Assembly (NCBI GenBank): GCA_964494345.1
Contig: CAZBSI010000002.1
Span: 186,001 to 250,000 of the forward strand
Origin: DTKD01 sp964494345
GTDB lineage: Bacteria; Armatimonadota; UBA5829
DNA length: 64,000 nucleotides
Direction: 5' to 3'
Shown: one piece after another, positions 25,597 to 35,346 of the stretch
Layout: each line of letters begins with the position of its first letter
Position numbering within the stretch: the stretch's first letter is position 1
Translations under genes and position numbers: made by a program
The notes under the pieces: model-generated
The model's database searches: none
What the model was told of the DNA's origin: nothing
What the model saw: only the letters and a program-made list of their open reading frames with translations

Positions 25597-26961
25597 GTGA
25601 ATACCACAGATACCGTAGCAGCAATAGCCACCCCTATCGGCTCCGGGGGTATAGGCGTTATCAGAATCAGCGGCCCCGATGCCATCGAACTCGCCGCGCG
25701 CGTCTTTAATCCGGATCCCAGCCAGCAGCCATCCCACACCGCAAGACACGGTCGCCTTGTTCATCCGCTTACCAATGAGCTGATTGACGACGCGGTGTTG
25801 ACTGTTTTTCACGCTCCCAAAAGCTACACGGGTGAAAATGTGGTGGAAATCTCCTGCCACGGGGGTATGGCCACATTGAAAGCAGCATTGCAGGCTGTGT
25901 TGCAAGCGGGTTCAAGACTAGCAAATGCCGGTGAGTTTACGCAGAGGGCGTTTCTGAACGGCAAGCTGGATCTGGCGCAGGCGGAGGCCGTTAACGACCT
26001 TATCCGTTCCCGCACCGATGCTGCGCGGAAGGTGGCTCTGAGTCAGTTGGGCGGAGCGTTGAGCGGCAAGGTGCAGTCTTTGCTGAATGAGGGAATGGGG
26101 ATGCTTGCGGCTATCGAGGCGGCGGTAGATTTCCCGGACGATGTACCGGAGCCGGAGCAGGAGTGGATTAGGGAACAGGCGACGGCGATTCGTGACAGCC
26201 TGCGCGATTTGCTTATGGCGTTTGAGAAGGGCAGGATCTATCGGGAAGGCCTTAGGATGGCGATTGTGGGCAGGGTAAATGTCGGCAAGTCCAGCCTGTT
26301 AAACGCGCTGCTGCGTCACGCTCGCGCCATAGTCACCCCGATTCCGGGCACTACCCGTGATCTCATTGAGGAAAATGTCGAGATACACGGGATTCCGATT
26401 GTCGCCATCGACACCGCAGGGCTGCGCCAAACGGATGATCCGGTGGAGAGAATCGGAGTCGATCTCACTCATAAATCTATCGAATCGGCGGATGTGGTGG
26501 TGCTGGTGGTCGATTCCACGCAGGGGATTCATGAGCAGGACCGCGAACTGTTATCTTCGATTTCCGGCCGCCCCGTCATAGTAGTGTTCAACAAAATGGA
26601 TTTGTTGACCGAATCGGAGCTGGAGTCTGTGTCAAAATCGCTGCCGGATGGTTTAACAGTTACGCGAACCTCGGCAAAGCAGGGGATCGGGGTCGAGGAG
26701 TTGGAGGAAGCCATCGCGAACATCGCCGGTGCGGTTGATGTGGAGAGCGCGCTGGTCAGCAATGTCCGCCATAAAGAGGCCCTGCGCAGCGCTTATGACA
26801 GTCTCGGCCACGTCCTCGATGGGTTGGATTCGGGGGAGCCGATTGATCTGCTGAGCGTCGATATCCGCTCCGCCTGCGATTCGTTGGGTTTAATTACTGG
26901 TTCAACTGCGACGCATGACCTGCTGGAGCGCATCTTCAGCGAGTTTTGTATAGGCAAGTGA
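25597..26961 (+). CDS. mnmE: tRNA modification GTPase MnmE
   Basis: A 454-residue protein with the tetrahydrofolate-binding N-domain (AIATPIGSGGIGVIRISG), a helical domain and a G domain inserted at about 215-375. The G domain has GRVNVGKSS, DTAGL and NKMD. The C-terminal FCIGK Cys motif is intact. With MnmG it installs the 5-carboxymethylaminomethyl group on wobble U34. It starts with GTG at 25597 and has a weak ribosome site. It converges with hydF, leaving 9 bases between stops. Confidence 0.97.
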   Translation: MNTTDTVAAIATPIGSGGIGVIRISGPDAIELAARVFNPDPSQQPSHTARHGRLVHPLTNELIDDAVLTVFHAPKSYTGENVVEISCHGGMATLKAALQAVLQAGSRLANAGEFTQRAFLNGKLDLAQAEAVNDLIRSRTDAARKVALSQLGGALSGKVQSLLNEGMGMLAAIEAAVDFPDDVPEPEQEWIREQATAIRDSLRDLLMAFEKGRIYREGLRMAIVGRVNVGKSSLLNALLRHARAIVTPIPGTTRDLIEENVEIHGIPIVAIDTAGLRQTDDPVERIGVDLTHKSIESADVVVLVVDSTQGIHEQDRELLSSISGRPVIVVFNKMDLLTESELESVSKSLPDGLTVTRTSAKQGIGVEELEEAIANIAGAVDVESALVSNVRHKEALRSAYDSLGHVLDGLDSGEPIDLLSVDIRSACDSLGLITGSTATHDLLERIFSEFCIGK

Positions 26962-26970
26962 TGTGAGCCG

Positions 26971-28182
26971 CTACGAGAAAGGCTCCAGTGCGCGATCGAG
27001 TATCCCGTTCACCTTAGCCAGCAGCACCCCGTAGTTGGTCATCGGCACGTCGGCATCCGCTGCCACGCGCTGCCTGTAGAGCATCTCCCGTTTATTTATC
27101 ATGCATCCGCCGCAGTGGACTATAAGGTCATAGGTGGCGAAATCGCGCGGGAAATCACGGCCCGACGAGAACCCAAACTCCAGCTCCCCGCCAACCGATT
27201 TTCTCAGCCAATTCGGTATCTGAACCCGGCCGATGTCATCGTCCTGCTGGTGATGCGTGCAACCTTCGGAGATAAGCACCCGACTGCCGGCCTTTAAGCT
27301 GTCAATGGCCTTCGCTCCCGCTGCAAGTGAGGTCAAATCCCCTCTATACCTGGCAAGAAGAATAGAAAAACTCGTCAACGCGATTCTTTTCGGCGTATCG
27401 GCGTCCACCTTGCCAAAGACCTGTGAATCCGTGATAACCAGCTTGGGATCTTCTTTGAGACTGTTCAGACAGTCACGCAACTCGGTTTCCCTCACCGTCA
27501 GCGCCATCGCATTGTTGTCGAGAGCATCTCGAATAGTCATCACCTGCGGCAAAATCAGCCTGCCCTTAGGAGCCGCCTTGTCGAGCGGGACCACCAGCAC
27601 GATCATATCCCCCGCGCCGATCAGATCGCCTATTATCCCCCGCTCAGCCCCCGTTTCCGGCGCCAATTCGCCGAGCGCCGTCTTAAGCTGCTCGATTCCC
27701 ACGCGGGTAGTCGAGCTGACGGGGATATGCAGAATACTGCGTTCTGCTGCCCAGTTTTTTATCTGAGCGGCGCCATCAGCCTGCGCATTGTCTATTTTGG
27801 TCTCACAAATCAGAAGCGGGATGTCGCGTTTCTTAATTTTGACGGCCAGGTCGTCTTCCCATTTATCCGGCTGTGCGCCGTGTTCTATTATGAGAATAGC
27901 GATGTCGGTCTTATCCAACACGCGCAGGGTCTTTTCGACTCGCATCGCGCCCAACTCGCCGACATCGTCGATGCCCGCCGTATCCGTAATCACCACCGGC
28001 CCTATCGGCAGCAGTTCCATAGATTTTGCCACAGGGTCGGTTGTGGTGCCGGCAACATCCGATACTATCGCCAGGTTTTGATTGGTCAACGCGTTAATCA
28101 GGCTCGATTTGCCCGCATTGCGCCTGCCGAATATGGAAATGTGGACCCTCTCGCTTGATGGGGTCTGACTGAGACCAGCCAT
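26971..28182 (-). CDS. hydF: [FeFe]-hydrogenase maturation GTPase HydF
   Basis: A 403-residue protein. A Ras-like G domain (GRRNAGKSS, DVAGTTTDPV, DTAGIDDVG) is followed by a dimerisation region and an iron-sulfur domain. The iron-sulfur ligands are CTHH (EGCTHHQQDD) and HCGGC (IVHCGGCM), the HydF pattern. It is the scaffold that carries and hands over the diiron subcluster to HydA. No hydA, hydE or hydG is in this window. It follows the MATE gene by 21 bases with GAGGCG before its ATG, so the two may be cotranscribed. Its presence implies an [FeFe] hydrogenase elsewhere in the genome. Confidence 0.96.
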   Translation of the reverse strand: MAGLSQTPSSERVHISIFGRRNAGKSSLINALTNQNLAIVSDVAGTTTDPVAKSMELLPIGPVVITDTAGIDDVGELGAMRVEKTLRVLDKTDIAILIIEHGAQPDKWEDDLAVKIKKRDIPLLICETKIDNAQADGAAQIKNWAAERSILHIPVSSTTRVGIEQLKTALGELAPETGAERGIIGDLIGAGDMIVLVVPLDKAAPKGRLILPQVMTIRDALDNNAMALTVRETELRDCLNSLKEDPKLVITDSQVFGKVDADTPKRIALTSFSILLARYRGDLTSLAAGAKAIDSLKAGSRVLISEGCTHHQQDDDIGRVQIPNWLRKSVGGELEFGFSSGRDFPRDFATYDLIVHCGGCMINKREMLYRQRVAADADVPMTNYGVLLAKVNGILDRALEPFS

Positions 28183-28203
28183 AATCGCCTCTATTGATAT
28201 AAG

Positions 28204-29637
28204 TTAGTCCATTGCAGGAAGCGGCTCTATGTCCTCAGTGAATTCGGGCTGAGTACGGTGTTTGATTATCGGTTTTTTCCAGAAACCGGACAGATAACAC
28301 CCCAGCGCCAGCGTCATAGACACCGCGTTGCTTATCGTCATCGCGTAGAAAACGCCTTCCACATGGCCCATTTTATTAGACAAATAATACGCCAGCGGCA
28401 CCCTCGCCACATAAAGCCCGACAAGGGAGATGATGGTGGTTATAAACGTGTAACCCGCGCCGTTTAACACCCCGTTTGCTACAAAGAGCACCGAGAAAAA
28501 CAGGTAAGATATCGCCATAATGCGAAGATAATGCACTGCTATCGCAAAACCCTGCGGCTCGTCGAGAAATATATTGACCATCAAATGCGGCACGGTCATC
28601 GCAACTATGGCAAAGACTACGCTTATCGAACCGCAGACGATAATGCCCCACGTGAAGACTTGTTTAGCCCGGTGCGTAAGTCCTGCCCCTATGTTCTGAC
28701 CCACCAGCATCGACACTGATCCGCCGAAAGTAAGCGCCGGCATAAACGCGATCTGGTCGATACGCATCCCCACACCAAATGCCGCAGTGGCAGCCTGGCC
28801 GAAACCGTTTATGATTGTGATGACGAAGATCATGCCCAGCGACACAAGACTCTGCTGCACAACCGACGGCAGACCGATTTTGAAAATCAGCCAACAGGTC
28901 GGCCAATCAATACATAACCTGCGCCAATCCGGCGACGCGATGTTGTTCTTGCGGGCGAGATATATCATCAACGCTATAACCGCCACCCATTGAGTGCCGA
29001 CACTGGCGATAGCGGTGCCGTTGAGGCCGAAACGCGGGAACCCTAGCCAGCCGAACATTAGAACAGGGTCCAGCACCGCAGTTGCCAGAAGAGCGGAGAC
29101 CTGAAAATACAACGGCGTCTTTGAGTCCCCAACACCTCTGAGCGCTGAAGCCACTAAAAACAACCCGAACATAGCCGGCATAGACAATATATAGATTTTG
29201 AGATAACTTACGGCCATCGGATAGACGGAGGGCGGGGTGTTCATCATCCGCATAATATCCGCCGCAAAGACCAGCCCGACATACATGAAGAGCGCCCCAA
29301 CAAACGCCAGTACCACCGTGGAGGTTTGGATCACCTTTCTCAGGCGATCCCATTCCTTGGCTCCCGCAAATTGGGCGACAAGGATACTCGTCCCCATCGT
29401 GAGACCCATCGCGACCGCCATCAGCAGAAATATTACGGGAAAACTGCTGGTAACAGCCGCGAGCGGCCCTTCGCCGAGCTTCTTGCCGACCCAAAACGCG
29501 TTGACGAACCCGTAGGCAGTCTGTATTGCATTGCCCGCCAGCATCGGCAGCGAGAACATTATCAGGTGGCGAGGGATGCTGCCGACGGTCATATCCCGTC
29601 CGCTATGGTTGATGGGTTGGTCTTTCTTTTCTGTCAA
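28204..29637 (-). CDS. MATE family multidrug/metabolite efflux transporter
   Basis: A 477-residue polytopic protein with about 12 hydrophobic segments. MATE features include IPRHLIMFSLPMLAGNAIQT near the start, NAFWVGKKLGEGPLAAVTSSFP and GMTMGTSILVAQFAGAKE-like sequence (here GLTMGTSILVAQFAGAKE). The second half repeats the pattern (GFGQAATAAFGVGMRIDQI). It uses a Na+ or H+ gradient to export cationic compounds or flavin-like metabolites. Start at TTG with GAGG five bases upstream. It is positioned upstream of hydF on the same strand. Confidence 0.93.
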   Translation of the reverse strand: MTEKKDQPINHSGRDMTVGSIPRHLIMFSLPMLAGNAIQTAYGFVNAFWVGKKLGEGPLAAVTSSFPVIFLLMAVAMGLTMGTSILVAQFAGAKEWDRLRKVIQTSTVVLAFVGALFMYVGLVFAADIMRMMNTPPSVYPMAVSYLKIYILSMPAMFGLFLVASALRGVGDSKTPLYFQVSALLATAVLDPVLMFGWLGFPRFGLNGTAIASVGTQWVAVIALMIYLARKNNIASPDWRRLCIDWPTCWLIFKIGLPSVVQQSLVSLGMIFVITIINGFGQAATAAFGVGMRIDQIAFMPALTFGGSVSMLVGQNIGAGLTHRAKQVFTWGIIVCGSISVVFAIVAMTVPHLMVNIFLDEPQGFAIAVHYLRIMAISYLFFSVLFVANGVLNGAGYTFITTIISLVGLYVARVPLAYYLSNKMGHVEGVFYAMTISNAVSMTLALGCYLSGFWKKPIIKHRTQPEFTEDIEPLPAMD

Positions 29638-29669
29638 AATGGCCTCAATTCGCAGGGTGGCATCATTAC

Positions 29670-29697
29670 ATTCTACGCTAACCGGCGATTAAATCAA
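29670..29697 (-). promoter_or_regulatory. Candidate promoter for MATE-hydF
   Basis: Minus-strand TTGATT (29692-29697) and TAGAAT (29670-29675) are separated by 16 bases, about 32 bases before the start codon. Confidence 0.5.
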
Positions 29698-29835
29698 AAC
29701 TCATACAGGGTGACGACCCGAAAATCGCCACCCCCACCCAAATAAATCACCCTAATACATGCGGAGTGTTTACTTCCTGCGGTCACAACACACGTGAGGT
29801 ATACGTCGGAAAACCGGACTGTTCCGAGCGCCCCA

Positions 29836-31251
29836 TCAGGAGCGCCCGGACGAATTTTCTCCTGCGATTCCCGGCCGTGTCATTTCGAGAGGGCAGAGTA
29901 TATTGTCGAGCTGCTTCTCGGTGAACAGCCCTTTTTCTAAAGCAACACAACGAATGGTTTTACCGGATTCAGTCGCCTCACATGCAAGCGCAGAGGCAGC
30001 TTCGTAGCCGATATGCGGAGAAAGTGCGGTCAACAGAGCGAAGCTGTTTTCAATATGCACCAGGCACTTATCTTCGTTGGCGATAATCCCGCTGACGCAC
30101 TTGTCGGCAAGCAGCGTCGCAGCTCCGCTCAGCAGCCTGATCGACTCGAACAGATTGTGCGATATCATCGGCAAAAACGCGTTCAATTCGAGCTGGCCTC
30201 CGGCCGCCGCGATCGTAATGGCGACGTCGTTGCCCATTATCTGAAATGCGCACTGACTTGCGACCTCGGTTGCGACAGGGTTGACTTTGCCCGGCATTAT
30301 CGAGCTGCCTGCCTGCAGAGGAGGCAATGAAATCTCCCCGAATCCTCCTCTAGGCCCCGAGCTCATCAGCCTCAAGTCCGCAGCGATCTTGGCAAGGTTC
30401 ACAGCCGCGCTCTTAATCAGCCCCGACGCTTCCGCAAATGCGTCGCAGTTTTGGGTGGCGTCGATTATATCCTCCGCCTGCACCAGCGGCAGCCCGGCAA
30501 TCTCGCTTAGAACCCCGACCACACACGCCACATATTCCGGATGTGCGTTCAGCCCTGTGCCAATGGCGGTGCCTCCGAGGTTGACGTCGTACAGGCTCTT
30601 TGCAGCATCTCGCAATCTGCGCTCATCCCGCCCGGCGGCTTTCGCCCACGCGGCGAACTCCTGGCCCAGGGTTATCGGCACCGCGTCCTGCATCTCAGTG
30701 CGGCCGAGCTTTAATATCTCAGAGAACTCCTTCTCTTTGGCCTGAAATGCGGCCTTGAGATTAGCTATCGCTTCGGCGGCCTGGTCGAGCAGGCGGATTG
30801 CCGTGATGCGAATGGCTGTAGGGACAGCATCGTTGGTGGATTGTGCCAGGTTCACATGATCAAGCGGATGCACTTTCGTATATTCGCCTTTTTTCCCGCC
30901 GAGCAGTTCGATGGCTCTATTGGCCACCACCTCGTTGACATTCATGTTAGCAGAGGTTCCGGCGCCGCCTTGGAACGGGTCTGTAATGAACTGATCCATA
31001 AATCCGCCGTCGATAATCTCATCGCAGGCCTTGCCGATCGCATCGGCGATCTTCTCGTCCAGTCTCCCGATCTGGGCATTAGCGATCGCGCAGGCTTTTT
31101 TAACCTCGGCAAGCCCCTTAATCATCTCCGGGTACAAGTGTTGGCCCGACAAATCGAAGTTCGTCTGTGCGCGCAAGCTGTGGATGCCATAGTAAGCGTT
31201 TACTGGTACTTCAAGAAAGCCGAGCAGGTCGTGTTCAGTGCGAGTTTCCAT
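29836..31251 (-). CDS. aspA: Aspartate ammonia-lyase (aspartase)
   Basis: A 471-residue member of the fumarase/aspartase superfamily. The flexible signature loop is GSSIMPGKVNP (about residues 317-327). Other blocks are DPFQGGAGTSANMNVNEV, LAQSTNDAVPTA and GRTEMQDAVPITLGQEF. The aspartase/fumarase C split cannot be made with certainty by motif, but the beginning METRTEHDLLGFLEVP matches aspartases. It deaminates aspartate to fumarate. It has a strong promoter whose -10 box ends only 6 bases before the ATG, suggesting a leaderless mRNA. Confidence 0.93.
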   Translation of the reverse strand: METRTEHDLLGFLEVPVNAYYGIHSLRAQTNFDLSGQHLYPEMIKGLAEVKKACAIANAQIGRLDEKIADAIGKACDEIIDGGFMDQFITDPFQGGAGTSANMNVNEVVANRAIELLGGKKGEYTKVHPLDHVNLAQSTNDAVPTAIRITAIRLLDQAAEAIANLKAAFQAKEKEFSEILKLGRTEMQDAVPITLGQEFAAWAKAAGRDERRLRDAAKSLYDVNLGGTAIGTGLNAHPEYVACVVGVLSEIAGLPLVQAEDIIDATQNCDAFAEASGLIKSAAVNLAKIAADLRLMSSGPRGGFGEISLPPLQAGSSIMPGKVNPVATEVASQCAFQIMGNDVAITIAAAGGQLELNAFLPMISHNLFESIRLLSGAATLLADKCVSGIIANEDKCLVHIENSFALLTALSPHIGYEAASALACEATESGKTIRCVALEKGLFTEKQLDNILCPLEMTRPGIAGENSSGRS

Positions 31252-31257
31252 GGCATT

Positions 31258-31287
31258 ATTATAGCAGGGTGAGTTTTCGTATCACAA
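31258..31287 (-). promoter_or_regulatory. aspA promoter, apparently leaderless
   Basis: Minus-strand TTGTGA (31282-31287), an 18-base spacer and TATAAT (31258-31263) lie directly before the ATG at 31251. The expected transcription start is at or within a base or two of the start codon. No ribosome site fits between. Confidence 0.7.
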
Positions 31288-31299
31288 GAATTTTAGAGA

Positions 31300-31460
31300 T
31301 TTTTTGCCTGGCGGGGAAGGGAATAACGCGAAACCCCGAAAGAAGCGAAAGCCGGAAAAATAATGGAAAAGGCTTCGTTTACAGATCGAACCTCGCACAT
31401 CTGACCTCGGACATCGAAAAAAGCAGATTTCTCACTTCGTTCGAAATGACAAGGTTTGTT
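31300..31460 (-). repeat. Family A composite repeat, copy 3
   Basis: In minus orientation the core is at 31416-31450. A body with GATGTCCGAGG/CGAGGTTCGATC and a TTTCGC-rich tail extends to about 31310. Highly similar to the copies at 11960 and 44978. Confidence 0.85.
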
Positions 31461-31533
31461 GCCTCGGTTGCAGGCAGCCGGGGCGTGACCGAAGGTCACC
31501 GATTGCATATAGTCATTGCATACGTCACCTCTC

Positions 31534-31599
31534 GTCATTCCGCGCGTAGTCGCGGAATCCACATAAGAAACGTGATCCTGCGACTGCGCGCAGGATGAC
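31534..31599. repeat. Family C double palindrome
   Basis: GTCATTCCGCGCG...CGCGGAATCCAC (31534-31562) is followed by GATCCTGCGA/TGCGCGCAGGATGAC (31574-31599). It is the same ordered pair as at 22480-22557. Confidence 0.8.
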
Positions 31600-31692
31600 T
31601 ATATTCGGGGGCACAAGATGACCATATTTGGCAGCGCAAGATGAGCATATTTTGGGGCGCCAAATGACTAAATTGGCAGCGCAGGATCACTA
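31587..31692. repeat. Degenerate 22-23-base tandem repeat, four and a half copies
   Basis: Successive units begin GCGCAGGATGACTATATT, GCACAAGATGACCATATT, GCGCAAGATGAGCATATT, GCGCCAAATGACTAAATT and GCGCAGGATCAC. The array grows out of the right arm of the preceding family C palindrome. Confidence 0.8.
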
Positions 31693-31701
31693 CCGATAAC
31701 C

Positions 31702-31730
31702 TTGACATACCCCACGCGCCGCCGTACCAT
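31702..31730 (+). promoter_or_regulatory. mfd promoter
   Basis: A perfect TTGACA (31702-31707) and TACCAT (31725-31730) are separated by 17 bases. The predicted leader before mfd is about 85 bases. Confidence 0.6.
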
Positions 31731-31821
31731 GAAAACATAAATTGATTGCATAACCTCAGGGCTTCGGCATACCCCGCTTCGTCGCCGGAGTCCCTTTTGG
31801 CCGTGTACTGAAAATTAAAAC

Positions 31822-34800
31822 ATGCTCGAAAAACTACTACAATTTCATCGCAGCAATCAGAAATCGCAGGATGTATTTTCAGCGATTGATAATAACGCGC
31901 GGCTGGTTCAGATCGAAGGCCTTGCGGCAGCGGCAAAGGGCTGGATGCTGGCGGGTCTGTTTGACCAACTGAGGCGACCGATTGTTCTTTTAACTTATAC
32001 CTATGAGCAGGCGGAGAGAATCGCCGAGGATTTGCCGCTTTATGGAATCCCGAAAGACAGGGTGCTCTTCTTTCCGCCGTCCGACTCTATGATTTATGAA
32101 GAAGGCGGCCCGGATTTCGGCGTCATCGGGGAGAGGATGGGCGTGTTGAGCGCGTTGGCATCGGGCAGAGTGTCCGTCGTCGTCACCCCAATAAACGCCG
32201 CCCTGCGCCGCACCATGCCCCAAGAGGTCCTGGTAGAAAATTGTATGGAATTGAAGGTCGGCGACGAGGTCGACCTTGATGATCTCGCGATTCGGCTGGT
32301 CAAGATGGGCTATGAGCGCACCGAAGTGGTCGATCGGCACGGCGAGTTTGCCCGCAGAGGTGGGATCATTGACGTATTCGCGTCCGGCCAGGACAACCCC
32401 CTGCGAATTGAGCTTTTCGGCGACGAGATCGAGTCGATTCGTCACTTCGACTCCGCCTCGCAGCGCTCCATAGACAAAATCGACCGCGTGCAGCTTCTGC
32501 CTGCGAGAGAAGTGCTAATCAGCCCGGAGATCGCCGATGCGGCCGCTGACAAAATCCGAAAAGAGCTTGATGCTCAGATTCTGGGTTTGAAAGACGACCG
32601 CGAGGCCATAAAACGCCTCACAGACAAGGTCGAAGATGATATAACCAAAATCCAAAATCAGGCCTACTTCGATGAAGTCGAGTTTTATCTGCCATATCTG
32701 CACCCAGAGGAGCGCTCTATTTTCGATTATCTGCCGCAGGAGACGATAATCGTCCTCGACGAGCCGATGCAGATCAAATCCCACTGGGAGCAGCACGAGT
32801 CCAAGATGGTCGAAACCTCGATCAATCGTGCGAGCAAGGGGCTTCTTCTGGCAAATAAACTACGTCAGCATATAAAATTTGAACCTGCGATCAAACATGC
32901 GCTATCTGAGCACCAGGGCGTTACTCTGACTTTGCTGCCCAGACCGATCTCCTGGGCGCGGTCCGATGTGGAAATCTCGATTGAGTCTCAGCCGATGGAC
33001 TCATTCGCCAGTCAGATCGAAGCAGCTATGGATCAAATCAAGACCTGGCTCGGCAACGATCAGATTGTGGTGCTGGCCTCAAATCAGTCTAAGAGAATGC
33101 TGGAGATCCTGACTGAATACGGCATTATGGGCATTTCCATCGACGATTTGCAGATGGACAACTCGCAGTTCCCAAACACCGGCTCTGTATTGGTCGCGCA
33201 GTCTCCTCTTCGCACGGGATACAAGCTCATCGAAGCAGGGTTTGTGGTTATAACGGATTCTGAGATATTCGGAGCGCCGCGGCTGCATCGTGCGCGCAAG
33301 ACCTCTCATGAGGGTATTCCCATCTCCAGCGTTCTGGACCTCAAAGAAGGGGATTATGTGGTCCATATAAGCCACGGCATAGGGTTCTATCGCGGCATCA
33401 CCAGACTCAAAACAGGCAAGGTCGAGCGTGAATATCTGCTGTTGGAGTACGCCGCGAACGACAAGCTGTATGTGCCGAGCGACCAGATCGACCGGGTGCA
33501 GAAATACATCGGCGGGGAGGGTGTTCCGCCTACGGTTCATCGACTCGGCGGCAGCGAATGGTCACGCACAACAGCGCGTGTGAAAAAAGCTGTTCAGGAG
33601 ATGGCGCGGGAGCTTGTGGAACTTTATGCGTGGCGACAGGCGCTTGGGGGATATTCCTATGGCCCGGATACACCGTGGCAGCAAGAGATGGAGTCGGCGT
33701 TTCCGTTTAACGAAACCCCAGACCAGCTCGGCGCCATTTATGAGGTGAAAAAAGACCTCGAACACGCCAAACCGATGGATCGATTGATCTGCGGGGATGT
33801 CGGCTACGGCAAAACCGAGGTGGCTATCAGGGCTGCGTTTAAGGTGGTCTCTGATGGGAAACAGGTCGCGATTCTGTGCCCGACTACGGTTCTTGCACAG
33901 CAGCATTTTAATACATTCTCTGAGCGCCTTGCCGCGTTTCCGATTAAAATCGAACTGCTCTCCCGTTTCCGCACTCCAAAAGAGCAGAAGGCGACCATCG
34001 AGGGGCTGAAATACGGCACGGTGGATATCGTCATCGGCACTCACAGGTTGCTCAGCAAAGACGTGGAGTTTAAGGACCTTGGCTTGATCGTGGTCGACGA
34101 GGAACAGCGTTTCGGGGTCAAGCACAAGGAGAAGCTCAAGCAGTTGCGCAAATCGGTCGATGCGCTGACTATGACCGCCACGCCAATCCCGCGCACGCTG
34201 CATATGTCCCTTTCCGGCATTCGGGATATGAGTATAATTAACGACCCGCCGGAGGGGCGAATGCCTATCAAGACTATGGTCAGGGAGGCGGAGGCGCGGG
34301 TAGTCCGCGACGCGATTGTGCGGGAGCTGGACAGGGGCGGGCAGGTTTTCTTCCTGCATAACAGAGTGGAGAACATCGGCCACGTCGCCGATCAGGTGCA
34401 GAAATTGGTGCCTTATGCCAGGGTAGACGTCGGCCACGGGCAGATGTCTGAGAGCGAACTTGAGCGTGTGATGATGGACTTTTACGAGCACAAGTTCGAT
34501 GTGCTGGTCTGCACGACTATTATCGAAAGCGGCCTGGACATCCCGAACGCGAATACCATCATCGTAAACGATGCCGACAAACTAGGCCTCGCGCAGCTTT
34601 ACCAGCTTCGCGGCAGGGTCGGTAGATCGGACAGGCAGGCTTACGCTTATTTGCTGTATCGGCCCGATAAGATGTTGACTGAAGTGGCTGAAAAGCGGCT
34701 TGATGCGATTCGTGAGTTCACAAATTTCGGCAGCGGTTACAGAATCGCTATGCGCGACCTCGAAATTCGCGGCGCGGGCAATTTGCTCGGGGCCGAACAG

Positions 34801-35346
34801 AGCGGGCAGATGTCTGCGGTCGGCTTCGATTTATATTGCAGGCTGCTCAATGAGGCCGTCAAGGAACTGAGGGGCGAAGAGGTCGAGGAGATCCAACTGC
34901 CGCCGGTCGAGCTGCCGGTCGATGCGTTTATCCCGCAGAGTTATATGCCCGTCGAGGCGCAGAGGATACTCTTTTATAAGAAGATGGCCGCAGTCAAATC
35001 GGCCTCCGAGGTTCAGGCGGTGCAGGAGGAACTGGAGGACCGTTTCGGCGACCCGCCGCGAGTCGTCTGGAATATGCTGGCGATGCTGCGACTTAGACTG
35101 CGCTGTTATGAGCTTGGTATTGAGTCGATCACACTTTTCCGCAACCAGATACAGGTCAACTTCGGCCGTGGAGTGCGACTTTCACCGGAGCTGTGCAAGG
35201 ATCTGATGAAAACCCACCGCCGCCACTGGTTCCAACCCGACAAACTGGCGATAAACCCATCCTCGCCGAGGGTCATCTCAGAAGTCGAGGATATGATTGA
35301 GGTCCTGGCCGGCGCATTCAAAAGAATGGGAGCGAAGGTGGGCTAG
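31822..35346 (+). CDS. mfd: Transcription-repair coupling factor Mfd
   Basis: A full-length 1174-residue Mfd. It has a UvrB-like N-terminal module (FDQLRRPIVLLTYTYEQAE, FPPSDSMIYEEGGPDFGVIGERM) and an RNA-polymerase-interacting CarD-like domain (LKEGDYVVHISHGIGFYRGI). The superfamily-2 translocase has GDVGYGKTEVAIRAAF (Walker A) and VVDEEQRFGVKHKE (DEEQ box). Next come the TRG motif region and a C-terminal UvrA-inhibiting domain. It dislodges stalled RNA polymerase and recruits UvrA. The start at 31822 gives the normal N-terminus but has no clear ribosome site. Confidence 0.97.
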   Translation: MLEKLLQFHRSNQKSQDVFSAIDNNARLVQIEGLAAAAKGWMLAGLFDQLRRPIVLLTYTYEQAERIAEDLPLYGIPKDRVLFFPPSDSMIYEEGGPDFGVIGERMGVLSALASGRVSVVVTPINAALRRTMPQEVLVENCMELKVGDEVDLDDLAIRLVKMGYERTEVVDRHGEFARRGGIIDVFASGQDNPLRIELFGDEIESIRHFDSASQRSIDKIDRVQLLPAREVLISPEIADAAADKIRKELDAQILGLKDDREAIKRLTDKVEDDITKIQNQAYFDEVEFYLPYLHPEERSIFDYLPQETIIVLDEPMQIKSHWEQHESKMVETSINRASKGLLLANKLRQHIKFEPAIKHALSEHQGVTLTLLPRPISWARSDVEISIESQPMDSFASQIEAAMDQIKTWLGNDQIVVLASNQSKRMLEILTEYGIMGISIDDLQMDNSQFPNTGSVLVAQSPLRTGYKLIEAGFVVITDSEIFGAPRLHRARKTSHEGIPISSVLDLKEGDYVVHISHGIGFYRGITRLKTGKVEREYLLLEYAANDKLYVPSDQIDRVQKYIGGEGVPPTVHRLGGSEWSRTTARVKKAVQEMARELVELYAWRQALGGYSYGPDTPWQQEMESAFPFNETPDQLGAIYEVKKDLEHAKPMDRLICGDVGYGKTEVAIRAAFKVVSDGKQVAILCPTTVLAQQHFNTFSERLAAFPIKIELLSRFRTPKEQKATIEGLKYGTVDIVIGTHRLLSKDVEFKDLGLIVVDEEQRFGVKHKEKLKQLRKSVDALTMTATPIPRTLHMSLSGIRDMSIINDPPEGRMPIKTMVREAEARVVRDAIVRELDRGGQVFFLHNRVENIGHVADQVQKLVPYARVDVGHGQMSESELERVMMDFYEHKFDVLVCTTIIESGLDIPNANTIIVNDADKLGLAQLYQLRGRVGRSDRQAYAYLLYRPDKMLTEVAEKRLDAIREFTNFGSGYRIAMRDLEIRGAGNLLGAEQSGQMSAVGFDLYCRLLNEAVKELRGEEVEEIQLPPVELPVDAFIPQSYMPVEAQRILFYKKMAAVKSASEVQAVQEELEDRFGDPPRVVWNMLAMLRLRLRCYELGIESITLFRNQIQVNFGRGVRLSPELCKDLMKTHRRHWFQPDKLAINPSSPRVISEVEDMIEVLAGAFKRMGAKVG

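Noticed and set aside
33562..34491. 309-codon ORF antisense to mfd
   Set aside because: mfd motifs are continuous on the other strand; the antisense product is His- and Arg-rich, as expected of a shadow frame.
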